Assembly: GCA_963575675.1 (NCBI GenBank) | Contig: CAUYUA010000206.1 | Span: forward strand, 1 to 64,000 | Reading direction: 5' to 3' | DNA length: 64,000 bases | From: CAUYUA01 sp963575675 | Lineage (GTDB): Bacteria; Pseudomonadota; Alphaproteobacteria; Azospirillales; Azospirillaceae | Shown here: in pieces, positions 16,421 through 24,762 of the stretch | Position numbering within the stretch: position 1 is the first letter of the stretch | Layout of the letters: every line of letters begins with the position of its first letter | Notes under the pieces: generated by a model | Database searches by the model: none | Seen by the model: the letters and a program-made list of their open reading frames with translations, nothing else | What the model was told of the DNA's origin: nothing | Made by a program: the position numbers and the translations under genes

Positions 16421-17809
16421 ATGACTCGTCACCTTTTCGGCACCGATGGCATCCGAGGCTTGGCCAATATCGAACCCATGACGGCGCAGACGGCTCTGCG
16501 CGTGGCGATGGCGGCGGCGGCGCAGTTTCGACGGGGAGATCATCGGCATCGCGTGGTCATTGGAAAAGACACTCGGCTTTCCGGCTATCTCTTGGAGCCC
16601 GCGTTGACGGCGGGATTCATCTCTATGGGCATGGACGTGATGCTGGTGGGGCCATTGCCGACTCCGGCGGTGGCGATGTTGACGCGCTCTTTGCGGGCCG
16701 ACATGGGCGTCATGATCTCCGCTTCGCACAATCCATTTCAGGACAACGGCATCAAGTTGTTTGACCCCGATGGTCATAAGCTTTCCGATCAAGTCGAAAT
16801 CGCCATTGAAACCCGCATGGACCAGCCCTTCGACGACGATCTCGCCGAACCGTCCAAGCTCGGGCGCGCCAGTCGATTGGAAGACGCTACGGGGCGATAT
16901 ATAGAATACGTCAAGAACACCTTTCCTCGCGGTTTGCGGCTGGATGGGTTGAAGATTGTGGTTGATTGCGCCAATGGCGCCGCCTATCGCGTGGCGCCGA
17001 AAGTGCTCTATGAGCTTGGAGCCGATGTCATCGCCATAGCGGTTCAGCCGGATGGATTCAACATCAACCATCATTGCGGCGCCACGTCTCCCGAGGCGCT
17101 ATGTCGCGAGGTTGTTGAACATCAGGCGCATTTGGGCATTGCGCTCGATGGCGACGCCGACCGCGTGTTTCTCGTCGATGAAACCGGCCGTCCGATCGAT
17201 GGCGACCAAGTCATGGCCTTAATCGCGTCCTCTTGGGCAAAGACGGGGCGGTTGAACGGCGGTGGCGTGGTTGCGACCGTTATGTCGAATTTGGGGTTGG
17301 AGCGTTATCTCAACAAACTAGGGTTGAACTTGGCGCGAACGCCGGTCGGCGATCGATACGTGGTCGAGCATATGCGCGAGTTCGGCTATAATATCGGCGG
17401 TGAGCAGTCTGGGCATATTGTGCTCGGAGATTATGGCACCACCGGCGACGGGTTGGTCGCCGCTTTGCAGGTTTTGGCTGTGATCCAAGAGCGTGAGGAG
17501 CCGGTGAGCCGCGTTTGTCGGCAGTTTGAACCCGTGCCGCAAATCTTGCGCAATGTTCGTTTTAATCCGGAAGGGTTGAATGGCGCGACGCCGTTGGCTT
17601 CAGAGCATGTGAAGGCCGCCATTCGCGCCGCCGAGGCGCGATTGGATGGTGGAGGACGGCTTTTGATTCGCAAGTCCGGCACCGAGCCGTTGATTCGTGT
17701 TATGGCCGAAGGAGACGACGCGCTTTTGATCAAGCAATTGGTCGGTGAAATCGTGGTCTCGATTGAGCAGTCCGCCGGATCAGGCTTTGATCCGCGCTGT
17801 GCAAAGTAG
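16421..17809 (+). CDS. glmM: Phosphoglucosamine mutase
   Basis: GlmM converts glucosamine-6-phosphate to glucosamine-1-phosphate, on the way to UDP-GlcNAc for peptidoglycan and LPS. The 462-residue protein begins with the family start (FGTDGIRGLAN). It carries the phosphoserine loop MISASHNPFQDNGIK, the metal loop LDGDADRVF, the sugar loop GGEQSGHIV and the C-terminal phosphate-binding RKSGTEPLIRVMAEG. It is full length. thiD begins 11 bases after its stop, so the two are probably co-transcribed. In many alphaproteobacteria glmM follows ftsH and folP; here the preceding gene is the orphan nuclease-like gene. Confidence 0.97.
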   Translation: MTRHLFGTDGIRGLANIEPMTAQTALRVAMAAAAQFRRGDHRHRVVIGKDTRLSGYLLEPALTAGFISMGMDVMLVGPLPTPAVAMLTRSLRADMGVMISASHNPFQDNGIKLFDPDGHKLSDQVEIAIETRMDQPFDDDLAEPSKLGRASRLEDATGRYIEYVKNTFPRGLRLDGLKIVVDCANGAAYRVAPKVLYELGADVIAIAVQPDGFNINHHCGATSPEALCREVVEHQAHLGIALDGDADRVFLVDETGRPIDGDQVMALIASSWAKTGRLNGGGVVATVMSNLGLERYLNKLGLNLARTPVGDRYVVEHMREFGYNIGGEQSGHIVLGDYGTTGDGLVAALQVLAVIQEREEPVSRVCRQFEPVPQILRNVRFNPEGLNGATPLASEHVKAAIRAAEARLDGGGRLLIRKSGTEPLIRVMAEGDDALLIKQLVGEIVVSIEQSAGSGFDPRCAK

Positions 17810-17820
17810 GAGACATCGCC

Positions 17821-18621
17821 ATGAGAGGACGGGTTCTGATCGTTGCCGGTTCGGATTCTGGCGGCGGCGCAGGAATTCAGGGCGACATCAAGACCGTGAC
17901 GGCGTTGGGGGGATACGCCGCCACGGCGATCACGGCTTTAACGGCTCAGAACACGCGCGGCGTTTTTGATGTGCGCTCGGTGGATCCGGGGTTTGTCGCC
18001 ATGCAGATGCGCGTGGTGTTGGAAGACATCGGCGCTGACGCCATAAAAACGGGTATGTTATCTTCGGCTGCGGTGATTATCGCCGTGACGTCCGTGATTG
18101 AAAGTCATGCGATTGGCGTTCCGTTAATTATTGATCCGGTGATGGTGGCTAAGGGCGGCGATCCGTTGTTGGATCCGGATGCGGTGTCGGTGTTGAAACA
18201 GAGGTTGTTGGTTCACGCCGACTTAATTACGCCGAATATTCCTGAAGCGGAGGCTTTGACGGGCGTGACGATTCGGGATGTGGACGACATGCGGCATGCG
18301 GCGGCGCTAATTCGTAGTTTGGGGCCGAAGTTGGTGTTGCTGAAGGGTGGACATATGGAGGGAAAAGTTCTGGTCGACTTGTTGGCCAGCGATGATCAGG
18401 AAGAAACTTTCGAGTCGCGACGGATTGCAACGCCGCACACGCATGGCACGGGGTGTGCGTTGGCTTCGGCTGTGGCGGCGGGGGTTGCGATGGGGATGTC
18501 GTGGCGGGATGCTGTGGTTCGGGCGCGGAGTTATGTTCAAACGGCGATTTTGCAGGCTCCGGGGTTTGGCCACGGTCATGGGCCGCTTCATCATGGTCAC
18601 ACGATCTGCCCTTTTCCATGA
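17821..18621 (+). CDS. thiD: Hydroxymethylpyrimidine/phosphomethylpyrimidine kinase
   Basis: ThiD phosphorylates HMP and HMP-phosphate to HMP-diphosphate, the pyrimidine half of thiamine. At 266 residues it is the normal ribokinase-fold enzyme: the N-terminal AGSDSGGGAGIQGDIKT motif binds substrate, DPVMVAKGGDPLL is the central block, and HTHGTGCALASAVAAG provides the anion hole and catalytic base region. The C-terminus is rich in His and Gly (GFGHGHGPLHHGH), which is seen in other alphaproteobacterial ThiD proteins. It lies 11 bases after glmM. No other thi gene is in the window. Confidence 0.95.
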   Translation: MRGRVLIVAGSDSGGGAGIQGDIKTVTALGGYAATAITALTAQNTRGVFDVRSVDPGFVAMQMRVVLEDIGADAIKTGMLSSAAVIIAVTSVIESHAIGVPLIIDPVMVAKGGDPLLDPDAVSVLKQRLLVHADLITPNIPEAEALTGVTIRDVDDMRHAAALIRSLGPKLVLLKGGHMEGKVLVDLLASDDQEETFESRRIATPHTHGTGCALASAVAAGVAMGMSWRDAVVRARSYVQTAILQAPGFGHGHGPLHHGHTICPFP

Positions 18622-18744
18622 GTTGGTTTTTAGTTGTTTCGGGCAAAAAATCAGTGGAAAGCATAAGTAAAAAATAAGTGATAATAAACGACAAGAGGAA
18701 CAATAAGAATAATAAGAAGAAGAACGATAATAAAAAAATAAAAA

Positions 18745-18898
18745 AATAAGGCGAAAGGGCTCAGAAGACTGTGTTCTCGGTCGCTCGGGCCTCGCGCGAA
18801 TAAGGATAAAGCGCGAATAAGGGCAAAGGGAGCTTTCGTTCTTGGCCCGAGCGACGGTCCGAGCGACTGGGAACACAGTCTCCGGACTCTTTTGATTC
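18745..18898. repeat. Family A repeat, variant with duplicated parts
   Basis: The segment contains GACTGTGTTCTCGGTCGCTCGG at the start and CGAGCGACTGGGAACACAGTC at the end, forming a long imperfect inverted repeat around a pair of GCGCGAATAAGG units. It lies between the convergent thiD and cysA genes. Confidence 0.65.
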
Positions 18899-18934
18899 TT
18901 TATGCGACCTGTGTGATCGTCGCATGATCGCGCT

Positions 18935-19017
18935 CATTTTTATGGTGTTGCATCTTTTTTTATGGCGTCGTGTCTTTTTTATGGTGTGTCTTTTTTATGG
19001 TGTTGTGTCTTATGGCG
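18935..19017. repeat. Short imperfect tandem repeats
   Basis: Four to five imperfect copies of a unit like TTTTTTATGGTGTTGTGTC run up to the cysA stop codon. The function is unknown; they look like slippage products. Confidence 0.6.
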
Positions 19018-20103
19018 CTATCTCTTGGGAAACACGCGGCCACGCAACAGCTTGACCGGACAAAAATCCCCCACTCTTAATCCCAAATTCATCACGTGAT
19101 CTCGATCCGAAACCACTTCTAAAAGAACCCCATCGCATTCAACCTCAATCCTTACCGTCGGGCCGATCGGGTGAACCAACGTCACCTGTCCCAACGCCAA
19201 TCGCGCATCGCCCTCATCCATTCCTCTTCGATCAAGAATCTTCTGCCCAAGAGCGATATCGTGCGGACGCACAAACGCTGTCGCCGCACCCGAGAGACGC
19301 TGTTTTGCGCCGTCTTCCGTGTTTTCTAAACGCAGACTCCCGCGACGCGCCACTCCATCCGTCACCTCGCACTCGAATCGATTCACATTCCCCAAGAAAT
19401 CATAAACAAATTCCGTCTGAGGTTGACTGTAAACCTCATCCGGAGCCCCAATCTGTATAATTCTTCCCTGATGCATCACCGCGACTCGATCCGCCAGCTC
19501 CAGGGCCTCTTCTTGGTCGTGCGTTACGAAAACGCTGGTTAATTCCATCTCGTCATGCAGGCGCCGCAACCAACGCCGCAGCTCTTTCCGCACCTTCGCA
19601 TCCAGAGCGCCGAACGGTTCGTCCAGCAATAAAACTTTTGGCTCAATTGCCAACGCCCGCGCCAACGCCACCCGTTGCCGCTGTCCTCCGGAGAGCTGTG
19701 ACGGATAGCGAGTCGCCATCATTTCCAATTGAACCAAACGCAGCAGTTTATGGACGCGCGACGCAATATCCGCCTTGGACGGACGTTGTGCGCGCGACCG
19801 GACCCGTAGGCCGAACGCCACGTTGTCGAACACCGTCATGTGACGGAAAAGAGAATAATGCTGGAAAACGAATCCGACTTTTCGGTCTCTCGGTCCGTGC
19901 TCCAACGCCGATACGCCGTCGATCCATAATGAGCCGGAGTCTGGATGCTCCAAACCGCCCAAGATGCGCAACAGCGTTGTTTTTCCCGAGCCGGAGGGTC
20001 CGAGCAGAGCGACAAACTCGTTTTTGTCAATCGTCAGATCGACGGCGTCCAGCGCCAGAAACGAGCCGAAGCGTTTGACGATGCCGGAAACATCGATGGC
20101 CAT
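19018..20103 (-). CDS. cysA: Sulfate/thiosulfate ABC transporter ATP-binding protein
   Basis: The ATPase of the sulfate/thiosulfate importer, on the cytoplasmic face of the inner membrane. Walker A (GPSGSGKTTLLRIL), signature (LSGGQRQRVALARAL), Walker B (VLLLDEPFGALD) and the switch His (VFVTHDQEEALELAD) are all present, followed by a C-terminal TOBE-like domain. I start at ATG 20103 (MAIDVSGIVKRFG), which matches the family; an upstream TTG at 20136 gives 11 more residues. It is the last gene of cysT-cysW-cysA, about 90 bp after cysW. Molybdate or related oxyanion transport is the usual alternative, but the two-permease layout favours sulfate. Confidence 0.95.
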   Translation of the reverse strand: MAIDVSGIVKRFGSFLALDAVDLTIDKNEFVALLGPSGSGKTTLLRILGGLEHPDSGSLWIDGVSALEHGPRDRKVGFVFQHYSLFRHMTVFDNVAFGLRVRSRAQRPSKADIASRVHKLLRLVQLEMMATRYPSQLSGGQRQRVALARALAIEPKVLLLDEPFGALDAKVRKELRRWLRRLHDEMELTSVFVTHDQEEALELADRVAVMHQGRIIQIGAPDEVYSQPQTEFVYDFLGNVNRFECEVTDGVARRGSLRLENTEDGAKQRLSGAATAFVRPHDIALGQKILDRRGMDEGDARLALGQVTLVHPIGPTVRIEVECDGVLLEVVSDRDHVMNLGLRVGDFCPVKLLRGRVFPKR

Positions 20104-20190
20104 GGATTTAGACCGCCGCGTGGTGGAAAGGAACAACGGAACCTTCAGCGATGGAGCTTCTTGTTCGGGTTTGCGCCGCTTTGACGGCGA

Positions 20191-21057
20191 TCAATTTTCT
20201 TTGTTGGATTGTTCGGCTCCATAGCGCCACTCTAGAATGAATTTGAACACCAGCGTCGTCAATCCCAACATTGCCAACAAGGATGCGACAGCGAACGCCG
20301 CAACGAAATTGTACTCGTTATAGAGGATTTCCACATGCAGAGGCATGGTGTTGGTGAGGCCTCGGATATGGCCGGAAACCACGGAGACGGCGCCGAATTC
20401 TCCCATGGCGCGGGCGTTGCAGAGGAGGACTCCATAAAGCAGCCCCCACTTGATGTTGGGCAGAGTCACCATCCAGAATGTTTTCCATCCGCCGGCGCCC
20501 AGAGCCACGGCGGCCTCTTCTTCCTCGGCGCCTTGTTCTTGCATTAACGGGGTGAGTTCTCGCGCGACGAAAGGAAAGGTGACGAACACGGTGGCCAAGA
20601 CAAGGCCGGGAAGAGCGAAGATGATCTGGAGATCATGCGCGCGCAACCAAGGCCCAAACCAACCATTAAGGCCGAACAACAAGACGTAGATCATGCCGGA
20701 GATCACAGGAGACACGGAAAAAGGAAGGTCAATAAGCGTCAAAAGAAAATTGCGGCCTGGAAAGGTAAATTTGGTGACGCACCAAGAGGCGGCGACGCCG
20801 AACACGGTGTTGAGCGGAACGGCGATGGCGGCGACCAACAGAGTGAGACGAATGGCGGATTGGGCGTCTGGATCGGTGAGTGCGGCGAAATAGGCGTCAA
20901 CGCCGTTTTGCAGGGCTTCGGAGAAGACGGTCAGCAGCGGCAGAAGAAGAAACAAGAATAAAAAGCCGAGCGCCGTTATGATCAGCAGCGCGCGCATCCA
21001 AACCGGATCGCGCAGCGTTGGTCGGTTGACGGTGGAAGGCTCATGGATTGGGCGCAT
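20191..21057 (-). CDS. cysW: Sulfate ABC transporter permease CysW
   Basis: Inner-membrane permease of 288 residues with about six hydrophobic segments (first: ALLIITALGFLFLFLLLPLL). It carries the CysW landmarks SWCVTKFTFPGRN, IDLPFSVSPVISGM, and the EAA loop (EEEEAAVALGAGGWKTFWMV, TLPNIKWGLLYG) that contacts the ATPase. It overlaps cysT by 17 bases, so translation is coupled. Together with CysT it forms the channel of the importer. Confidence 0.95.
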   Translation of the reverse strand: MRPIHEPSTVNRPTLRDPVWMRALLIITALGFLFLFLLLPLLTVFSEALQNGVDAYFAALTDPDAQSAIRLTLLVAAIAVPLNTVFGVAASWCVTKFTFPGRNFLLTLIDLPFSVSPVISGMIYVLLFGLNGWFGPWLRAHDLQIIFALPGLVLATVFVTFPFVARELTPLMQEQGAEEEEAAVALGAGGWKTFWMVTLPNIKWGLLYGVLLCNARAMGEFGAVSVVSGHIRGLTNTMPLHVEILYNEYNFVAAFAVASLLAMLGLTTLVFKFILEWRYGAEQSNKEN

Positions 21058-21871
21058 GACGCTTTCTCATCCAATATTGCAAGACGTTAATGGTCAACAA
21101 CATGAGGAACGAGACGGCGAGCATCAAAGTGGCGATGGCGGCGGCTCCGGCGTAGTCGTATTGCTCAAGCTTGATGACGATCAGCAGGGGCACGATTTCC
21201 GAAATGCCCGGCATGTTTCCGGCAATGAAAATGACGGATCCATATTCGCCGATTCCGCGCGCCAGAGCCAGCGCAAAACCCGTCAACAGACTGGGGGCGA
21301 TGGCGGGAAAGACGACGCATCGCAGGGTTTGCCAGCGTCCGGCTCCCAAACTGGCGGCGGCTTCTTCTTCTTCCGGTGGGAGGTCTTGCAGAACCGGCTG
21401 GACGGTGCGAACCACGAACGGCAGGCCGATGAAGACGAGGGCGACGACGATTCCGGGAGAGCCGAAGGCGATGGGGAAACCTGCGGGCTCCAGCACGCTT
21501 CCAAGCCAACCGTTGCGGGCGTAAAGCGTGGTGAGGGCGATTCCCGCGACGGCCGTGGGGAGGGCGAAGGGCAAATCCACCAAAGCGTCTATAAAGCGTT
21601 TTCCGGGAAACGGATAGCGCACCAAAACCCAAGCGACCAGGAAGCCGAAGACGGCGTTGATGGAGGCGGCGAGAAAAGCGGTTCCGAGGCTGACTTCGAA
21701 GGCGGAGAAGACGCGGGGAGTGAGAACTTTGCCCCAGAATCCGGACCAACCGAGCCCGGCGGCGCTGAGGATGAGGGCGGCGAGCGGCAGCAGCACGACC
21801 AAGCTGAGCCATGTGACGGTCACGCCGAGACTAAGCCGAAATCCGGGAAGCACGCGGGGGTGTTTTTTCAT
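21041..21871 (-). CDS. cysT: Sulfate ABC transporter permease CysT (CysU)
   Basis: Inner-membrane permease of 276 residues and partner of CysW. It begins RVLPGFRLSLGVTVTWLSLV and has the typical blocks LVDLPFALPTAVAGIALTTL, GIGEYGSVIFIAGNMPG and the EAA loop (EEEEAAASLGAGRWQTLRCV). A GAGA ribosome site precedes ATG 21871. In most genomes a sulfate-binding protein gene (sbp or cysP) comes just before cysT; here the upstream DNA holds only two small ORFs and a possible structured RNA, so the binding protein must be encoded elsewhere. Confidence 0.95.
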   Translation of the reverse strand: MKKHPRVLPGFRLSLGVTVTWLSLVVLLPLAALILSAAGLGWSGFWGKVLTPRVFSAFEVSLGTAFLAASINAVFGFLVAWVLVRYPFPGKRFIDALVDLPFALPTAVAGIALTTLYARNGWLGSVLEPAGFPIAFGSPGIVVALVFIGLPFVVRTVQPVLQDLPPEEEEAAASLGAGRWQTLRCVVFPAIAPSLLTGFALALARGIGEYGSVIFIAGNMPGISEIVPLLIVIKLEQYDYAGAAAIATLMLAVSFLMLLTINVLQYWMRKRHAPNP

Positions 21872-21944
21872 TCTCGCATCTCTTCAGGCGCATTCGGCAT
21901 TTGTTTACTCTGAATAGAACGAAGATGCGAGATCAAATTTTCAA

Positions 21945-22070
21945 TCACTTGCCGTCTGCGCCGAAGTTTCCTTGACCGCCCGCTTGCTGCGTTCCGAAGA
22001 CGCAATCAAGCAGGGCAGTTAATATTGGCAAGAAAAGGTTCAGTAAAATCAATTGTGCGAGATTCATCAT
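21945..22070 (-). CDS. Small hydrophobic ORF upstream of cysT, 41 residues
   Basis: An ORF starting ATG-ATG at 22070 and ending TGA. It has one hydrophobic segment (LAQLILLNLFLPILTALLDC) and a Gly-rich tail (GTQQAGGQGNFGADGK), as expected for a single-pass small membrane protein. AAGAGA lies just upstream as a weak ribosome site. Its stop is about 75 bp before cysT on the same strand, so it could be co-transcribed. I do not recognise it. Chance opening of a short frame is the alternative. Confidence 0.45.
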   Translation of the reverse strand: MMNLAQLILLNLFLPILTALLDCVFGTQQAGGQGNFGADGK

Positions 22071-22086
22071 GAAATCTCTTGTTTCA

Positions 22087-22209
22087 TTAATTCTGCGTGG
22101 TTTCGTCGGTAAACGAATCCAGCGTTTCTAAGCCATTGAAAGGCGCATGCCAACCTAACGCGAATTGAGCCTTATTTATTGTCAGTATAGGTCGCGATTC
22201 GATATTCAT
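22087..22209 (-). CDS. Possible small ORF, 40 residues
   Basis: ATG 22209 to TAA 22087 encodes a soluble-looking peptide beginning MNIESRPILTINKAQFAL. It ends 17 bases before the small hydrophobic ORF, and both precede cysT on the same strand. There is no clear ribosome site and I do not recognise it. It may be real, or part of a leader RNA. Confidence 0.3.
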   Translation of the reverse strand: MNIESRPILTINKAQFALGWHAPFNGLETLDSFTDETTQN

Positions 22210-22249
22210 CAACCGGGGCGTTTCGCCGCCTATGGGGGCAGGCCTTAGT

Positions 22250-22345
22250 GTCCGTCGGGAAAGTCCCCTGAGGCGCAATATATGTAGGGTGCGGAAAGCG
22301 CCACGTCACCAAGCATTGCAGCGCCCTCGACCTTTCCCACCGGAC
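22250..22345. ncRNA. Possible structured RNA, family unknown
   Basis: Nested pairing is visible: GTCCG (22250-22254) with CGGAC (22341-22345), GGGAAAG (22257-22263) with CTTTCCC (22332-22338), GAGGCGC (22270-22276) with GCGCCCTC (22321-22328), and an inner hairpin around a GGAAA loop (GGTGC-GGAAA-GCGCC). The nested stems total about 20 bp. It lies between the phosphatase gene stop (22348) and the small ORFs before cysT. Strand is undetermined. A leader element for cysT or an independent small RNA are both possible; 6S and 4.5S RNA consensus parts are not convincingly present. Confidence 0.35.
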
Positions 22346-22347
22346 TC

Positions 22348-22806
22348 TTAGACGGTGATCGGCTGGCCCGGTGGAAAACGCTTTTCTATGCGGTCGATCA
22401 GTTTGTCGCGAATCTCGCGATAGGCGCTCAACATGGCCTCGCGGTTGCCCTCAAGCACCGACGGATCGAAGGTCGGCCAATATTCCACTTCGCAGGCCAT
22501 GGTGCGCACCATCTCGACGGATTTATGATGGGCTTCCGGCGACAGTGAAATCACCAGGTCAAAGGATAAATCCTCCAATTCATCGAAGGTTTTGCAACGA
22601 TGACGCGAAAGATCGATGCCTTTTTCCTGCATGACGGCGATCATAAACGGATCTATATCGCACTCCCGCACGCCGCACGAATCAACATAGATCCGCGCGC
22701 CGTGTATTTTTTTGAACACGGCGGCGGCCATAGGCGAACGAATCGCGTTGTATGTGCAAGCGAAGAGAACGCTAGTGACGGGAATCGGCGCAAGAGGAGC
22801 GAACAT
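22348..22806 (-). CDS. Low-molecular-weight phosphatase / arsenate-reductase-like protein
   Basis: A protein of about 152 residues of the LMW protein-tyrosine-phosphatase fold. The P-loop is the variant CTYNAIRSP rather than CxGNxCRSP; this variant is common in alphaproteobacterial proteins encoded next to UPF0262. The rest (IYVDSCGVRECDIDPFMIAV, SFDLVISLSPEAHHK) fits the fold. I start at ATG 22806 (MFAPLAPIPVTSVLFACTYN), 20 bases after the UPF0262 stop, although the frame is open further upstream. It is the last gene of hisG-hisD-UPF0262-phosphatase. Its substrate is unknown; true arsenate reductase activity is not shown by the sequence. Confidence 0.85.
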   Translation of the reverse strand: MFAPLAPIPVTSVLFACTYNAIRSPMAAAVFKKIHGARIYVDSCGVRECDIDPFMIAVMQEKGIDLSRHRCKTFDELEDLSFDLVISLSPEAHHKSVEMVRTMACEVEYWPTFDPSVLEGNREAMLSAYREIRDKLIDRIEKRFPPGQPITV

Positions 22807-22825
22807 CGCGGGCGGATCTCCGCTT

Positions 22826-23308
22826 TTATGCGCGAATATGCAAAACACAGACCAAAGTAAACAGCCTTCGCGCCGTGTCGTGATCGATGTCGATTTTTCC
22901 TGCGAGACGCTCGCGCAACAAGACTGAGCCTTCATTGTGGAGCCCGCGCCGTCCCATGTCGAGCGCTTCGATCTGGGACGGCGTTGAGCGTTTGATCGCG
23001 TTATAATAGCTCTCGCAGATCATAAAATAATCTTTTACGATGGTGCGGAAGAGCGTGAGCGGCAACATGACGCGGGTCAACGGTTGCCCGTCTTGGGTTC
23101 GGACGTCGAAGACCAACCGATTATCTTCGATCGACAAGTGGACGTTATAGGGCCCGTTGTCGGGGAACTCCGAGAGGGCGAAGACGTTTTCCTCCAGGAG
23201 ATCGAAGATGGCGACGGCGCGTTCGTGCTCGACTTCTGGTTTGCGGCGAACCAGAGTTTTTTCATCGAGTTGAACGTGAACGATTCGGTTTCGCGATTCG
23301 GTTGTCAT
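22826..23308 (-). CDS. UPF0262 family protein
   Basis: A 160-residue protein of the UPF0262 family, which is essentially restricted to alphaproteobacteria and usually lies between hisD and an LMW-phosphatase-like gene, as here. Features are HVQLDEKTLVRRKPEVEHER, AIFDLLEENVFAL, PLTLFRTIVKDYFMICESYY and LDMGRRGLHNEG. No membrane segment or signal peptide. Its molecular role is unknown. It starts 33 bases after the hisD stop. Confidence 0.93.
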   Translation of the reverse strand: MTTESRNRIVHVQLDEKTLVRRKPEVEHERAVAIFDLLEENVFALSEFPDNGPYNVHLSIEDNRLVFDVRTQDGQPLTRVMLPLTLFRTIVKDYFMICESYYNAIKRSTPSQIEALDMGRRGLHNEGSVLLRERLAGKIDIDHDTARRLFTLVCVLHIRA

Positions 23309-23341
23309 GGCCGAGAGCCTATCTGGATTTACGACGGCATT

Positions 23342-24643
23342 TTACGACGGCGCGCTTGTCAAGCGAATGGCGACCGAGCGGGCGTGGGCTTCGAGCCCTT
23401 CGGCGCGGGCCAAGGTGACGGCGGCGGGGCCTATGGCGGCCAGCCCGGCGGCGTCGCATCCGACCAGAGAGGTCCGCTTGAGGAAATCGAGCACGCCCAA
23501 TCCGGATGCGTAGCGAGCGGTGCGGGCGGTGGGCAGCACATGGTTCGGCCCGGCGACGTAATCGCCGATGGCTTCCGGGGTGTGTCGTCCGAGGAAAATG
23601 GCGCCCGCGTGACGGACGCGGTCGGCGAGGGGCTGGGGATCGGCGACGGCAAGCTCCAGATGTTCGGGAGCGATGCGGTCGATGATCGGGGGGGCGTCGT
23701 CGAAGGAGGGCGTGACGATGACGGCGCCGTGAGAGCGCCAGCTTCGCGCGGCGATTCCGGAGCGCGGCAAGGTGGTCAACAGAGACTCGACGGCGGCGAT
23801 GACGCGGTCGGCGAATTCGGGAGTGTCGGTGATCAAGATCGCCTGAGCGGCGGTGTCGTGCTCCGCTTGGGACATGAGGTCGGCGGCGATCCAGTGGGGG
23901 TCGTTGAGGTTGTCGGCGACCACCAGAATCTCGGATGGCCCGGCGATGACATCGATTCCGACGGTTCCGAAGACTTGACGTTTGGCCTCGGCGACGTAGG
24001 CGTTGCCTGGGCCGACGATTTTATCCACGGCGGGAATGGCGGTTGTGCCGAAGGCCAAGGCGCCGATGGCTTGAGCTCCGCCGACGCGGTAGATTTCGGT
24101 GACGCCGCAGCGCTGCGCCGCCGCGAGCACCAACGGGTTCAGACATCCGTCGGGCGTGGGCACGACCATGGCGATGCGATGCACGCCCGCCGCGCGAGCG
24201 GGCAGCGCGTTCATCAGCACCGAGCTGGGGTAGGAGGCGGCTCCACCCGGAACATAGACGCCGACCGAATCGATGGGCGTCCAACGGGCGCCCAGGCGCA
24301 CGCCCAGAGCGTCGGTGTAGGCGATCGGTTCGGGGATTTGGCGACGATGGAAGTCTTCTATGCGGTCTGCGGCCATGTGCAGCGCGGCCAAAGCCTCAAC
24401 TGAACATTGGGAGAGCGCCGATTCAATATCGGCCTCGGGCACGCGAATCGCTTCCGGCGACAACCTCTGACGGTCGAAGCGTTCGGTGTAGGCCAGGACC
24501 GCCGCGTCTCCGTGATGACGGACGTCGTCCAGAATTCCCGTCACCGTTACGCGCACGTCGGCGCGTAGATCGCGCTGCGTATTCAGCAGCAGAGAAAAAC
24601 CGGCTTCGAACGACGGATCGGCGCTGTTGAGTCTGTGGCGCAT
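23342..24643 (-). CDS. hisD: Histidinol dehydrogenase
   Basis: HisD oxidises L-histidinol to L-histidine with two NAD+, the last step of the pathway, using zinc. The 433-residue protein has the family blocks VGVYVPGGAASYPSSVLMNA, VGGAQAIGALAFGT, KIVGPGNAYVAEAKRQVFG, DVIAGPSEILVVAD, the catalytic and zinc region APEHLELAV, and GPNHVLPTARTARYASGL. I start at ATG 24643 because AAGGGA lies six bases upstream; the ATG at 24658 adds five residues. It lies 120 bp after hisG on the same strand. Confidence 0.97.
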   Translation of the reverse strand: MRHRLNSADPSFEAGFSLLLNTQRDLRADVRVTVTGILDDVRHHGDAAVLAYTERFDRQRLSPEAIRVPEADIESALSQCSVEALAALHMAADRIEDFHRRQIPEPIAYTDALGVRLGARWTPIDSVGVYVPGGAASYPSSVLMNALPARAAGVHRIAMVVPTPDGCLNPLVLAAAQRCGVTEIYRVGGAQAIGALAFGTTAIPAVDKIVGPGNAYVAEAKRQVFGTVGIDVIAGPSEILVVADNLNDPHWIAADLMSQAEHDTAAQAILITDTPEFADRVIAAVESLLTTLPRSGIAARSWRSHGAVIVTPSFDDAPPIIDRIAPEHLELAVADPQPLADRVRHAGAIFLGRHTPEAIGDYVAGPNHVLPTARTARYASGLGVLDFLKRTSLVGCDAAGLAAIGPAAVTLARAEGLEAHARSVAIRLTSAPS

Positions 24644-24762
24644 CGACAATCCCTTCATGCCGCGCCTGCGGCTCCCTTTTTGCGAGTGTTCTCAGACGTG
24701 TTTTCGGATAAAAACCAAGCGTTGCGCGCGGCTGCGAGAAAAGAAGCGCGCTCCGGGGGCGG

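Noticed and set aside
16322..17074. Open frame of 250 residues opposite glmM
   Set aside because: Antisense shadow of glmM with His/Arg-rich composition and no recognisable motif.
20978..21913. Open frame of 311 residues on the plus strand
   Set aside because: Antisense shadow of cysT, with low-complexity Gly/Asp-rich sequence.
22250..22345. 6S RNA or 4.5S (SRP) RNA
   Set aside because: A CCCCTGAG...ATAT stretch recalls part of 6S RNA, but the length and bubble layout do not fit; the GGAAGGAAGCAGCC-type SRP loop is absent. It is kept only as an unnamed structured RNA.
23084..24403. Long open frame on the plus strand, 439 residues
   Set aside because: It lies opposite hisD and part of UPF0262. 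The Gly/Asp-rich composition is that of an antisense shadow; hisD has all its motifs.
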